DNA of 64,000 nt from UBA6019 sp035535055 (GCA_035535055.1 DATLQT010000100.1:1-64000), one strand, 5' to 3'; positions 7,831 to 22,950 are shown, counted from the first letter of the stretch. The notes: generated by a model not told the origin, from the sequence alone. Numbers and translations: made by a program.

Positions 7831-9630
7831 TCAATCGAGCGACAGGACCGCCATGAAGGCATCCTGGGGGATCTCGACGGACCCCACCCGCTTCATCCGC
7901 TTCTTACCTTCCTTCTGCTTCTCGAGCAGCTTCCGCTTGCGGGTGATGTCACCTCCGTAGCACTTCGCCAGCACATCCTTGCGGAGCGCCGACACCGTCT
8001 CGCGGGCGATGATCTTGCCCCCGATGGCGGCCTGGATCGGAACCTCGAACAGCTGCCGCGGGATGATCGTCTTCAGCTTCTCAGCCAGCTTTCGACCCTG
8101 GCCGGCCGACCGGTCGCGGTGGACGATCATCGAGAGGGCGTCGACCGGGGTGCCGCCGACCAGGACGTCGAGCTTGACGAGGTCGCCGGCCCGAAAGCCG
8201 ATGACGTCGTAGTCCATCGAGGCGTACCCCTTGGACCGCGACTTGAGGGCGTCGTAGAAGTCGTGGATGATCTCGGCGAGCGGAATCTCGTATTCGAGAA
8301 CCGCGCGACCGCCGAGCTGATGCTCCAGGTTCTTGAACTTTCCACGGCGCTCCTGGCAGAGCTCCATCATCGCCCCGAGATAGGTGCTGGGGACGATTAT
8401 CGAGAGCTTCACGTAGGGCTCCTCGATGTGCTCGTAGGTGGTGCTCTCGGGCAGCAGCGAGGGATTGTCGATCTCGATCAGCTGGCCGCCCTTCATGAGA
8501 ACCCGGTAGGCGACCGTCGGCGCGGTGGTGATCAGATCGAGGTCGAACTCCCTCTCGAGTCGTTCCTGGACGATCTCCATGTGGAGCAGGCCGAGGAAGC
8601 CGCAGCGAAAGCCAAACCCGAGAGCGGCCGAGTTCTCGGCCTCGTAGATGAGCGAGGCATCGTTGAGCTGGAGCTTCTCGAGCGCCTCCTTCAGGTCCAT
8701 ATAGTCCTCGCCCACGGTCGGAAAGAGGCCGGCGTAGACCATCGGCTTGACGGCCCGGTAACCTGGCAGCGGCGCCGTAGCGCCGTGGTCGGCGGTGGTG
8801 ACGGTATCCCCTACGCGCGCGTCCGCGACATTCTTGATGGCCGCCGTGAAGTAGCCGACCTCGCCGCTGCCCAGTTCCTCAAAGGCCCTCATCGAGGGGG
8901 TGAAGACGCCCACCTCGTCGACGTCGTGGACGGCCCCGGTGTTCATCATCCGGACCTTCATGCCCGGCGCTATCCGGCCATCCATGACCCGGATGTAGAC
9001 GATCACGCCGCGGTAGGCGTCGTAGTGGGAGTCGAAGACCAGGGCCCGGAGCGGCGCATTCCGTTCCCCCGATGGCGGCGGTACCGAGCGCACCACGGCC
9101 TCCAAGATCTCCTGGGTGCCCAAGCCCTGCTTGGCGGACGCGAGCAGCATCCGCTCGCGGGGGATGCCGGTGACCTCGGCGATCTCTCCCGCCACCAACT
9201 CGGGCTGGGCTGCCTCGAGGTCGATCTTGTTGATCACCGGGACGATCGCCAGTCCGGCCTCCACCGCGTGGTAGAGGTTGGCGAGGGTCTGGGCCTCGAT
9301 CCCCTGGGCGGCGTCGACCACCAAGAGCGCTCCCTCGCAGGCGGCCAGGGAACGGGAGACCTCGTAGGCGAAGTCGACGTGGCCCGGGGTGTCGATCAGG
9401 TTCAGCTGGTAGGTCTCGCCGTCGCCGGCGGCGTAGCTCAGCCGAACCGCCTGGAGCTTGATCGTGATCCCGCGCTCGCGCTCGAGGTCCATCGAATCGA
9501 GGACCTGAGCCTGCATGTCCCGCTTGCTGATGGCGCCTGTGAGCTCAAGCAGCCGGTCGGCGAGGGTGGATTTCCCATGATCAATATGGGCAATGATGCA
9601 AAAGTTTCTAATACGATTCAGCGGAGTCAC
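7831..9630 (-). CDS. lepA: Elongation factor 4 (LepA)
   Basis: A 599-residue translational GTPase of exact LepA length. G1 is AHIDHGKST near residue 17, followed by the switch ERERGITIKLQAV, the G3 DTPGHVDF and the G4 NKIDL. The LepA-specific segment RCGFLGLLHMEIVQERLEREF and the C-terminal domain (CYGGDITRKRKLLEKQKEGK) confirm it. It back-translocates ribosomes and helps biogenesis under stress. The GTG start is 12 bases from a TACCAT hexamer. The HIT gene follows 30 bases downstream. Confidence 0.97.
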   Translation of the reverse strand: MTPLNRIRNFCIIAHIDHGKSTLADRLLELTGAISKRDMQAQVLDSMDLERERGITIKLQAVRLSYAAGDGETYQLNLIDTPGHVDFAYEVSRSLAACEGALLVVDAAQGIEAQTLANLYHAVEAGLAIVPVINKIDLEAAQPELVAGEIAEVTGIPRERMLLASAKQGLGTQEILEAVVRSVPPPSGERNAPLRALVFDSHYDAYRGVIVYIRVMDGRIAPGMKVRMMNTGAVHDVDEVGVFTPSMRAFEELGSGEVGYFTAAIKNVADARVGDTVTTADHGATAPLPGYRAVKPMVYAGLFPTVGEDYMDLKEALEKLQLNDASLIYEAENSAALGFGFRCGFLGLLHMEIVQERLEREFDLDLITTAPTVAYRVLMKGGQLIEIDNPSLLPESTTYEHIEEPYVKLSIIVPSTYLGAMMELCQERRGKFKNLEHQLGGRAVLEYEIPLAEIIHDFYDALKSRSKGYASMDYDVIGFRAGDLVKLDVLVGGTPVDALSMIVHRDRSAGQGRKLAEKLKTIIPRQLFEVPIQAAIGGKIIARETVSALRKDVLAKCYGGDITRKRKLLEKQKEGKKRMKRVGSVEIPQDAFMAVLSLD

Positions 9631-9675
9631 CGGCAGGGTGACATGGTAGGGTGCCCGGCGGGACGGCTTGCCGCC

Positions 9676-10124
9676 CGCTCCCGCTGCTTCCCCAACCTGA
9701 TGGTGCTAGAGAACCTCGAGATCGGTGCCCACCGCGCTCGCAAGAGTGATGGCTGGACCCGGGCCGAGGTCTATGAGATCTTCCCGAAGCTCGACCAGCT
9801 CGAGGGCAACCTCGCGGGCGGGCTCTCTGGGCGGGGAGCGCCAGATGCTGGTGGTCGGCCGGGCCCTGATGAGCAACCCTGCGGTGATCCTGAGGGACGA
9901 GCCGACCGAGGGCCTCGCGGCGGTCGTGGTGCAGGCGATCGGGCACCGGGTGCTCGAGCTCAAGAAGACGGGCATCGGGATCCTGCTCGCCGAGCAGAAC
10001 CACCCGATGGCGCTCCGCGTCGCGGACCGCGCGGCCTTCTATGGAGAAGGGCCGGGTGGTCGAGGAGATGCCGGCCTCGGAAGCTGCCGGCAGCGAGGTC
10101 CTCAACCGGATCCTCGGCGTCTAG
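9676..10124 (+). pseudogene. Decayed LivF-like branched-chain amino acid ABC ATPase
   Basis: Three reading frames in order give a LivF-type sequence: CFPNLMVLENLEIGA and WTRAEVYEIFPKLDQLEG, then GGERQMLVVGRALMSNP with a Walker B-like VILRDEPTEGL and LLAEQN, then GRVVEEMPASEA to a stop. At least two frameshifts separate these parts. The N-terminal third with the Walker A motif is gone, and the Walker B Leu-Asp run is altered to LRDEP. No other liv transport gene is nearby, so this is a lone relic between lepA and the diguanylate cyclase. Confidence 0.85.
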
Positions 10125-10165
10125 TGGGCACCCGCGGTCGGCAGGCCGGTCAATCGCCCCGGCCG

Positions 10166-11680
10166 CTACTCCTCGACGGCTGCCAGCTCGACCCGGTTGC
10201 GGCCTCCGCCCTTGGCGCGGTAGAGGGCCTGGTCGGCAGCCCGGAGCAGAACCTCGCCGGTGACCCCGTGGCGGGGGAAGACGGCCACTCCGACCGAGAT
10301 CGAGACTTCTCCCAGCGGCTTGCCACGGTGCTCGAGGCGGAGCCCGGCCACCCCCGAGCAAAGCATCTCAGCGCGCGCGCGCGTGACGTCCAGGGGCGCG
10401 TCGGGGAGGATCAGGACGATCTCCTCGCCGCCGTACCGGCAGGCAATGTCCTCGGAGCGGATGTGAGCCCGGACGAACTCTCCGAGGCTCGACAGCACGG
10501 TGTCCCCGGCCGCGTGACCGAACTCGTCGTTGAAGTCCTTGAAGTGGTCGATGTCGAAGAGGATGATCCCCAGCGGTCGCGCGTAGCGGGTCGCGCGCGG
10601 GATCTCGCGGTTGATGGTCTCCTCCATGTAGCGGCGATTGAAGAGGCCGGTCAGGGGGTCCCGGATCGACTGCACGCGGAGCGTCTCGCGGAGGTTGAAG
10701 TTCGCCATTGCCAGGGCCACATGCTCGGCCACGGTTCGCGCCAAGGGCTGGATGGCCTCGACCGAGCGCCCGAGCGGCGGCTCCGCGGAGGCCCGCACGT
10801 GGAGGACGCCGATGGCGGCGCCGTGGGCCATCATCGGGACGCACAGGTACGGCGTCGGCGGAGCATCGCCGAGATGCCGGCAGCGTAGCCCGTGCTTGGG
10901 GTCCGAGACGAGGTGGAGCTGGCCCCGGCGGAGCGCCCAGCAGTCCTCCAGGGCGAAGATCTCCTCCCCTGGCAGCGCCTTGCCCCAGCTGGCGATCACC
11001 TCCAACAGGCTGCGCTCGTTGAGCATGCAGAGCGAGCCTGACTCCCCGGGGAACAGCCGCTCTACGTACTGGCCGATGGCGGCCCGCGCCTCCTCCGGCG
11101 TGTAGCAGGTCTGAAGCACCTCGCCCATCTCGTTGAGCAGGTTGGCCTCCTGGTTACGGCGCTCGAGGTCGCTGATCCACTCCCGCTGGCGGTCGTTGGC
11201 CTCCCGCAGCTCATCCTCCATGCGCCGCCGGTCGGTGATGTCCGAGAAGGCCACCACGGCGCCCTTGTTGACCCCCTTGTCGAGGATCGGAAAGGTGGTG
11301 TACTCGACCGGGAAGGAGGTGCCGTCGGAGCGCCAGAAGACCTCGTCCTCGATCTTGGCGCCGATTCCCTCGGCCACCGTCCGGTGAACCGGGCACTCGA
11401 CCTCCGGGTAGGCCGAGCCGTCGGCCCGCGAGTGGTGGAAGAGCTCGTGGACGTCATCGCCGATGAGGTCTGCGACCTCGCCTCCGAACATCCGCGCGGC
11501 GGCTCGGTTCACGAAGGTGAGGCGGCCACGAGGATCGATGCCGTAGATCCCTTCGCCCGTGGACTCCAGGATCAACCGCATCGTGTCGGCCATGTCCTCA
11601 TGGGCCTTCAGGAAGACCATGTTCGACACCGCCGCAACCGAATCTCCGCCCTTTCGGGCAGCAGCCGGCTTTCCCCCCAT
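10166..11680 (-). CDS. PAS-GAF diguanylate cyclase (GGDEF)
   Basis: A 504-residue soluble signalling protein: a PAS domain (about 32-145, TGEGIYGIDPRGRLTFVNRA) with a PAC tail, a short coil, a GAF domain (about 175-320) and a GGDEF domain (about 335-500). The active-site motif is GGEEI, a catalytically competent variant, and RSED five residues upstream is a full allosteric I-site, so c-di-GMP product inhibition is likely. A TAGAAT hexamer lies 12 bases before the ATG. It is divergent from the giant poly-HAMP kinase. Confidence 0.93.
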   Translation of the reverse strand: MGGKPAAARKGGDSVAAVSNMVFLKAHEDMADTMRLILESTGEGIYGIDPRGRLTFVNRAAARMFGGEVADLIGDDVHELFHHSRADGSAYPEVECPVHRTVAEGIGAKIEDEVFWRSDGTSFPVEYTTFPILDKGVNKGAVVAFSDITDRRRMEDELREANDRQREWISDLERRNQEANLLNEMGEVLQTCYTPEEARAAIGQYVERLFPGESGSLCMLNERSLLEVIASWGKALPGEEIFALEDCWALRRGQLHLVSDPKHGLRCRHLGDAPPTPYLCVPMMAHGAAIGVLHVRASAEPPLGRSVEAIQPLARTVAEHVALAMANFNLRETLRVQSIRDPLTGLFNRRYMEETINREIPRATRYARPLGIILFDIDHFKDFNDEFGHAAGDTVLSSLGEFVRAHIRSEDIACRYGGEEIVLILPDAPLDVTRARAEMLCSGVAGLRLEHRGKPLGEVSISVGVAVFPRHGVTGEVLLRAADQALYRAKGGGRNRVELAAVEE

Positions 11681-11915
11681 TACGCGGTCCGAATTCTATG
11701 GCTGAAACCGGCCGGGCGCAAACCACAGAGCCGCGGCTTATAACTCCGCTATCAGTTCCTCGGATACGAGGGTTTCGGTCCCCCAAATCCCTTCCTGACT
11801 GCCGTGACCCCGGTTATCCTGATAGCGACTATTACCCTTCGTCTACCCTCCGGGAATCAAGAGGAAGACGGGGCGTTGCCGGTGTTCCAATTCAGATTTC
11901 GTCGAGGGGAGCGGA

Positions 11916-17657
<5,742 letters not shown>

Positions 17658-17680
17658 CAGTCGGACGAGACGGACGAGAT

Positions 17681-18871
17681 TTGGGTAAAGCAACGCGGGC
17701 CAAGATCCTGGTCGTCGACGACAACCCCTCCAAGCTGGCGGCCCTGGAGGCGGTGCTGGCGCCACTCAGCCTGGAGGTGGTCCCGGTCCGGTCCGGGCGG
17801 GAGGCGCTTCGGGTCCTGCTCCGGCAGGACTTCGCGCTGATCCTTCTCGACGTGAGGATGACGGAGATGGACGGGTTCGAGACCGCCGCCCTGATCCGCC
17901 AGCGCAGGGTGAGCGAGCACACCCCGATCATCTTCCTGACCGCGTTCGAGCAGGCCGAGCTGGACATGGCCCGCGGCTACTCGCTGGGGGCCGTCGACTT
18001 CATCTTCTCCCCCATCGTCCCCGAGGTGCTCCGGGCCAAGGCCGCGGTCTTCGTCGAGCTCTACCAGAAGACGGAGGAGATCCGCGACCTGTTCGCCGCG
18101 GCCCAGGAGTCGTCCCGCTCCAAGTCCGAGTTCTTGAACATGGCGGCCCACGAGCTGCGGACGCCGCTCTCGGTCGTGTCCGGCTACCTGGCGATGCTGG
18201 CCGAGGGATCTCTGGGCCCTGCGCCCGACGCCTGGCGGATGCCGCTGGAGATGATGACCGGCAAGACTGGGGAGCTGAACCGGATCGTGGACGACCTGCT
18301 GATGGCGTCCCGCATGGACGTCGGCTGGCTGCCCGAGCAGATGCACGTGGTGGACCTCCGCGAGGTTCTCGACTCCGCCCGCAGGCGCGCCGAACCACGG
18401 GCGCAGCTGCTGCACGCCGACCTCCGGACCGAGTGCGAGGACAACCCGGTGCTGGTCGAGGCCGACCCCCTACACCTCGGCCGGATCCTCGACAACCTGA
18501 TCAACAACGCGCTCACCTACTGCTCGGCCAAGCCGGTCGTCACGCTTGCCCTCGCTGGGGGAGAGATGGCGACGCTGGAGGTGCGCGACAACGGCATCGG
18601 GATTCCCGAGGAGAAGCAGGAGGCGGTCTTCGAGCGCTTCGTCCGCCTGGACGATTCGACCGTGGGGCCGGTGCCCGGCACCGGGCTCGGCCTCTACATC
18701 TCCCGCGAGCTGGCACGCCGCCACGGCGGCCAGCTGGAACTGCGTCAGTCCCGGCCCGGCGACGGCTCCGTGTTCCGGTTGCTCCTCCCGCTGGCGGCGG
18801 CCGAGGACGGCACGGGCGGCGGCTCCGGCAACGGCCGGCCGCGGCTCCACATCCACCAGGGCGGCCGCTGA
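17681..18871 (+). CDS. Receiver-histidine kinase hybrid (N-terminal REC)
   Basis: A 396-residue protein starting at a TTG 23 bases after the giant kinase. REC spans residues about 6-120 with VVDDN and the phospho-acceptor LLDVRM, but the conserved lysine is replaced by serine (FIFSPI). HisKA has His at about residue 157 (MAAHELRTPLS), and HATPase has DNGIGIP and GTGLGLYIS. No membrane segment. It is probably co-transcribed with the giant kinase and may take phosphate from it. Its kinase core closely resembles the GAF-GAF kinase at 39.7-41.4 kb, so the two are paralogues. The start is inferred, as no ATG or GTG lies in range. Confidence 0.87.
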   Translation: MGKATRAKILVVDDNPSKLAALEAVLAPLSLEVVPVRSGREALRVLLRQDFALILLDVRMTEMDGFETAALIRQRRVSEHTPIIFLTAFEQAELDMARGYSLGAVDFIFSPIVPEVLRAKAAVFVELYQKTEEIRDLFAAAQESSRSKSEFLNMAAHELRTPLSVVSGYLAMLAEGSLGPAPDAWRMPLEMMTGKTGELNRIVDDLLMASRMDVGWLPEQMHVVDLREVLDSARRRAEPRAQLLHADLRTECEDNPVLVEADPLHLGRILDNLINNALTYCSAKPVVTLALAGGEMATLEVRDNGIGIPEEKQEAVFERFVRLDDSTVGPVPGTGLGLYISRELARRHGGQLELRQSRPGDGSVFRLLLPLAAAEDGTGGGSGNGRPRLHIHQGGR

Positions 18872-18877
18872 TATAGA

Positions 18878-19564
18878 TCAGCGGTCGGGGGTCACCGCCA
18901 GGGCGGTGGCGAGGGCCGCCGCCCCCGCGTTCTCGGCCCGCAGGTTGAGCCCGCCGAGGGTTCGCACCCGGCCGCCGGCCGCCGCCAGCTCCTCCGGCGT
19001 CCAGCCGCCCTCGGGACCGACGGCCAGCACCACCTCCGGACCGAGGCCGCCCGCGGCAAGGGGCGCCCCGCCGCGAGCGTCGAGGAGCAGCAGCGACGGC
19101 TCCTCCAGCAGCCGCGGAAAGGGGACCGGGCCCTCGACGGCCGGAACCCGCAGCCGCCCCGCCAGCATCGCCGCCTCCCGGCAGATGGTCGCCCAGCGCT
19201 CGGGGCGCTGGGCACGAGAGACGCTCCGCGCGGCGCCGACCAGGAGGAAGCGACGGGCACCGAGTTCGGTACAGCGCGAGAGGGACTCTTCCAGTGCCGA
19301 CGCCGGCAGCATCGCCAGCGCCATGGTGACGGCGAGCCCGGGCTCCGGCTGGTGGAGCCGGCTCGCGACCACCGATCCCACAATCTCGCGGGCGGAGACC
19401 GAGTCGAGACGGACGGTCAACAGCCAGCCGCCGGGGTCAACGACGGCGATGCTCTCCCCCACTCGGGCCCGCAGCGGACCGGCCAGATGACGGGCGTCAG
19501 TTCCCGAGATGAGGACTCGGTCGCCGTGGCGCTCGGAGGCGTAGAAGTGGGGCACGACTACCAT
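18878..19564 (-). CDS. rsmE: 16S rRNA (uracil-1498-N3)-methyltransferase RsmE
   Basis: A SPOUT-type methyltransferase of about 228 residues, starting MVVVPHFYASE with an N-terminal PUA-like domain and a C-terminal knot: LAVGPEGGWTPEEL is the SAM-binding loop, LNLRAENAGAAALA the knot end (usually LRTETA). I take the ATG at 19564, which gives the normal length; the frame runs open 50 codons further upstream but that part reads against the patatin gene. It is convergent with the receiver-kinase gene (6-base gap) and divergent from the patatin gene, whose start is 8 bases away. Confidence 0.9.
   Translation of the reverse strand: MVVVPHFYASERHGDRVLISGTDARHLAGPLRARVGESIAVVDPGGWLLTVRLDSVSAREIVGSVVASRLHQPEPGLAVTMALAMLPASALEESLSRCTELGARRFLLVGAARSVSRAQRPERWATICREAAMLAGRLRVPAVEGPVPFPRLLEEPSLLLLDARGGAPLAAGGLGPEVVLAVGPEGGWTPEELAAAGGRVRTLGGLNLRAENAGAAALATALAVTPDR
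19559..19564 (+). promoter_or_regulatory. -10 hexamer of the patatin gene (leaderless)
   Basis: TACCAT lies 8 bases before the GTG at 19573, so the mRNA would begin at the start codon. The same bases include the rsmE start codon on the other strand. Confidence 0.5.
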
Positions 19565-19572
19565 TCTCCGAG

Positions 19573-21033
19573 GTGCCCACCAAGCGCGCTCGAGGCCCGC
19601 TTCCAGCCAGGACCGGCAAGACAGCCCTGGTCCTCGCCGGCGGCGGCCTGACCGGAGGGATCTACCAGCTGGGTGTCCTGCGCGGCCTCGACGACCTGCT
19701 GCTGAACCGCACAACGCTCGACTTCGACATCTACGTGGGCACCAGTGCGGGAGCCTTCGTCGCCACCCTGCTCAGCATCGGCATCCCTCCCAAGGCGCTG
19801 GTGGACATGGCCCGCAACCCCAGCCTCGCCCTCCAATGGAGCCTTGTCAGCCACGTCTTCGCGCCCAACTTCGGCGAACTGGGCCAGCGGCTCCGCCAGC
19901 TGCCGGGGCACCTGCCGGCGGTCGCCCAGGACTTCTTCCGCCACCGCGGCTCCTTCCTGATCAGTGACCTCCTCGGCTTCCTGAGCCTCGCCCTGCCGAG
20001 CGGGCTGCTCGACTCGAGCCGGGTCGGCGCCTTCATGCGGGAGATCCTCGAGCTGGCCGAGATGCCGGTCGAGTTCGGCGAGCTCCAAAAGGAGCTCTAC
20101 GTGGTCGCCTGCCAGCTCGACACCTGGGAGCGGATGGTTTTCAGCGCCGAGACCAAGCCCGCGGTCAGCATCCCCGACGCGGTGGCGGCCAGCAGCGCGA
20201 TCCCGATCCTCTTCAAGCCGGTCCGCATCCATGGCATCGACTACGTCGACGGGGGCGTCAAGGGCGCCGCCGCGGTGGACGTCGCCATCGACCGGGGCGC
20301 CGACCTGGTGGTGGTCGTCAACGCGCTGGCGCCGCTGGACGTCCGCGGCGTGCGTGACTCGGCCATTCTCCGCCGTTTCGGCCGGGGGATCAGCGACCTC
20401 GGCATCAAGGCGGTCGCCAACCAGGTCGCTCGGGGGATCCTCAAAGACACCCTGAGCGACCACCTCCGCCTGCTGCGCGAACGACACCCGGAGGTCGACA
20501 TCGTCGTCATCGAGCCGCTGCCCAACGACGAGAAGATGTTCTTCCACGAGGTGATGAGCACCAGCGCCCGCCTGGTCGTCGCCCAGCACGGCTACGAGTC
20601 GGTGCTCGACGGGATGGCTCGCAACCATTCTCACTTCGCGTCGGTGATGGCCCGGCACGGTATCGAGATCAGCCCCACCATCCTCGACGCGCGGCCGTGG
20701 AACGTGCCCGTCAGCGACCTGGAGGCGGGTGAGCTCTCGGAGAGGCTGCGGCGGACAGTCTTCGGGGGCCGCCGGACGAAGACCGACCACCGGGTCAACC
20801 GCCTGGTCCGGGCGATCGAGCAGGTGGAGGCCGAGGTGCAGGCGAGCGGCCGGCCGATGGCGGCCGCGAAGGGACCCGACCAGGGGAGCGGGGCGACCCA
20901 AGCGACCGGCGAGCCGAAAGCGGGAAGAGCTAGGAGGCGAGCGGTGGCGGCTCGGGCACCTGGCCCTCCTGGTCGAAGCGCCGGTAGGCGACCGTCCACA
21001 GCGTTGCGAAGTAGGCGCCCCCCGCCGAACTGA
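19573..21033 (+). CDS. Patatin-like phospholipase
   Basis: A 486-residue patatin-family protein. The oxyanion loop is LVLAGGGLTGGIYQLG (about residues 18-33), the nucleophile elbow GTSAG (about residue 56-60), and the catalytic aspartate DGGV (about residue 228). Family members hydrolyse acyl ester bonds of phospholipids. The core ends near residue 400; the tail of about 90 residues is basic and Pro/Ala-rich and runs 104 bases into the convergent membrane-protein gene, so its last part may be unimportant. A TACCAT hexamer 8 bases before the GTG suggests a leaderless mRNA. Confidence 0.9.
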   Translation: MPTKRARGPLPARTGKTALVLAGGGLTGGIYQLGVLRGLDDLLLNRTTLDFDIYVGTSAGAFVATLLSIGIPPKALVDMARNPSLALQWSLVSHVFAPNFGELGQRLRQLPGHLPAVAQDFFRHRGSFLISDLLGFLSLALPSGLLDSSRVGAFMREILELAEMPVEFGELQKELYVVACQLDTWERMVFSAETKPAVSIPDAVAASSAIPILFKPVRIHGIDYVDGGVKGAAAVDVAIDRGADLVVVVNALAPLDVRGVRDSAILRRFGRGISDLGIKAVANQVARGILKDTLSDHLRLLRERHPEVDIVVIEPLPNDEKMFFHEVMSTSARLVVAQHGYESVLDGMARNHSHFASVMARHGIEISPTILDARPWNVPVSDLEAGELSERLRRTVFGGRRTKTDHRVNRLVRAIEQVEAEVQASGRPMAAAKGPDQGSGATQATGEPKAGRARRRAVAARAPGPPGRSAGRRPSTALRSRRPPPN

Positions 21034-21883
21034 GCGCCACCGAGACCGGGACGAGGATCACCCCGGCGAAGAGGGAGGTGCCCAGCGCGGCGCCCCAGCG
21101 GCCGGTGGTGACGTCTTCGACGATGGGTCCGACGAACGGCGCCGAGACGATGCCGAGGACGACCTGGAAGACGATCCCGATGCCGACTCCGGTGGCGAGC
21201 ACGATGACCCAGGTCAGGGCGATACGGCTGAACCGCCGGCGCAGCAGTGCCTGGGCGACGCGAAAGGAAGCTATCGGACCCGCGCCGTCGAGGACGCAGG
21301 CGCGAAGGCCGAGGAGGGCCAGGATCCCGACCAGGAAGAGCCAGAAGAGGAGCGCCACCAGGAGGGGAAGGTCGAGTAGCAGACCCCGGATAAGGCCTGC
21401 TACTCCGCCGAAGGCGGCGCCGGCCAGCGGAGGGATCAGCAGCAGGAGCAGGGGGAGCAGCACCAGGAGAAGGAGAACCAGCCTGAAGCCGAGGACGCGC
21501 CAGAAGCTGCGGGCCCCCACCCTCATCGACTCCCGCAGGCTCACCGGTTCGCCCGCGTCGAGGCGGGCGACCGAGCCGACCAGCGCGCCGGAGGCGAGGC
21601 AGGAGAGCAGGAAGAGCAGCAGGCTGACGACCAACACCACGACCGCGATCGTCAGCAGCAGGGCGATTCGGTCGTTGATCCATCCCGGCACCCAGGCCAG
21701 GTCGGGCGGGGCTATACCGGCGCCTTTGCCCCCGGGGCTGGTCGTCGCGCCGGTCGGAATGGAGCCGCCGCCGCCTCCGCCTCCAGCACCGGAGGATTCG
21801 CCCGCCAGCAGAGCCAGCAGCCACAGCCAGGGCCGGAGCCAGAGGAGGCGGGCGGAGCGCGAGAAGAGGTTCTCGAAGCGCAT
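20930..21883 (-). CDS. Multi-pass membrane protein of unknown function
   Basis: A 317-residue protein with about six hydrophobic segments (for example around residues 73-100, 130-155, 180-205, 220-245, 270-300). Near the N-terminus is a Gly/Ser/Pro-rich loop (GAGGGGGGGS). The layout resembles YIP1/DUF975-like or glycerophosphodiesterase membrane-domain proteins, but I cannot name a family with certainty. It is convergent with the patatin gene and overlaps it by 104 bases. The ATG at 21883 begins MRFENLFSRSARLLWLRPW, an amphipathic start before the first membrane helix. Confidence 0.7.
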   Translation of the reverse strand: MRFENLFSRSARLLWLRPWLWLLALLAGESSGAGGGGGGGSIPTGATTSPGGKGAGIAPPDLAWVPGWINDRIALLLTIAVVVLVVSLLLFLLSCLASGALVGSVARLDAGEPVSLRESMRVGARSFWRVLGFRLVLLLLVLLPLLLLLIPPLAGAAFGGVAGLIRGLLLDLPLLVALLFWLFLVGILALLGLRACVLDGAGPIASFRVAQALLRRRFSRIALTWVIVLATGVGIGIVFQVVLGIVSAPFVGPIVEDVTTGRWGAALGTSLFAGVILVPVSVALSSAGGAYFATLWTVAYRRFDQEGQVPEPPPLAS

Positions 21884-21957
21884 CGGGCCTTCGTAGTGTG
21901 AATAGCCGCAGCGCTTGCCGGGATGCCGGCCGCGGAAAGACGACCGTGGAGTCGCGG

Positions 21958-22950
21958 CTAGATGAGCCGGCCGAGCCTCACGTTGTCGGTGATACCTGGG
22001 ATCCGTCCCCGCTTCGTTCGCGGCTTGCCATCGACCTCCTTGAGGTCGGCTGTGAAGCCGATCGGAGGGGCGGCCGAGATGGTCATGCCGACCCCGAAGG
22101 AGTCGACGGGGGCGCCGGCCGCCACGAACTCCCTGATCCGATCCACCGAGAGGCCGCCGGAGACGAAGATGCCGACCTTGGGGTGGCCGGCCTGGTCGAG
22201 CCGGGCGCGCACCTCTTTGACCAGCTCCACGGTCACCCTTCCCCGCTCGCGAGGAGTGTCGAGGCGGACGCCACGCAGGCGCTCGCCGAGGGCCTCGGCG
22301 ACGCGCAGAGCCTCCTCGGCCTCGTCCTTGAAGGTGTCCACGAGGACGATCCGGAGCACCTCCTCGCCCATCGCCGCGTCGAAGGCACGGGCGGCCTGCA
22401 CGGTATCGCCGAAGATCAGGATCATCGCGTGGGGCATGGTGCCCGAGGGTGCTGCGAGGGCGGCCATGCGAGCGCCACCCGGCGTCGCGGCCCCGACGCA
22501 GCCGCCGACCACCGCGGCGCGCTCCATGGTGGGGCCGATCAGCGGGTGGACGTGGCGGGCGCCGAAGCTGATCACCCGGGTGCCGGCGGCGGCCTCCACC
22601 ACCTCGCGGGCGGCGGTCGCCCAGCCGGAGCCCGACGCCATCATCCCCAATAGGGCGGTCTCGAAGCGGCCGAAGCGCGAGTAGGGCGCCTTCACCCGGA
22701 GCACCACCTCACGCCTCGACATCACCTCGCCGTCCTTCAACCCCCAGGCCTCATCACCGCTCTTGAGCGCGCAGCGGAGGAGTTCGGTGGCCTCGTCGAT
22801 GCCGCAGAGCACCCCGTCGCGATCGGGGAAGAACTCCATCTGAACCACCGGGTCGAGGCCCGCCGACGCCAGCGTGCGGGAGGCGCGTTCCAGGTACACG
22901 TCGGCGGCATCACCGCCGTAGTACTCGACGAGCTCGGGTGTCAAGTGCAC
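21958..22950 (-). CDS. pncB: Nicotinate phosphoribosyltransferase
   Basis: About 330 residues of a type II phosphoribosyltransferase. The FGARHVHP motif carries the histidine phosphorylated in NAPRTases; VLVDTFKDEAEEAL and the phosphate loop IFVSGGLSVDRIREF match the family. It makes NaMN from nicotinate and PRPP in NAD salvage. The GTG at 22950 (VHLTPELVEYYGG) is chosen; the frame stays open to 23013, overlapping mrp. A TAAGCT lies 4 bases upstream but there is no Shine-Dalgarno. It is divergent from mrp. Confidence 0.87.
   Translation of the reverse strand: MHLTPELVEYYGGDAADVYLERASRTLASAGLDPVVQMEFFPDRDGVLCGIDEATELLRCALKSGDEAWGLKDGEVMSRREVVLRVKAPYSRFGRFETALLGMMASGSGWATAAREVVEAAAGTRVISFGARHVHPLIGPTMERAAVVGGCVGAATPGGARMAALAAPSGTMPHAMILIFGDTVQAARAFDAAMGEEVLRIVLVDTFKDEAEEALRVAEALGERLRGVRLDTPRERGRVTVELVKEVRARLDQAGHPKVGIFVSGGLSVDRIREFVAAGAPVDSFGVGMTISAAPPIGFTADLKEVDGKPRTKRGRIPGITDNVRLGRLI

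Noticed and set aside
7504..10263. A 919-codon plus-strand open frame over the HIT and lepA genes
   Set aside because: It is antisense to well-identified genes; only its last part coincides with the LivF relic, which itself changes frame.
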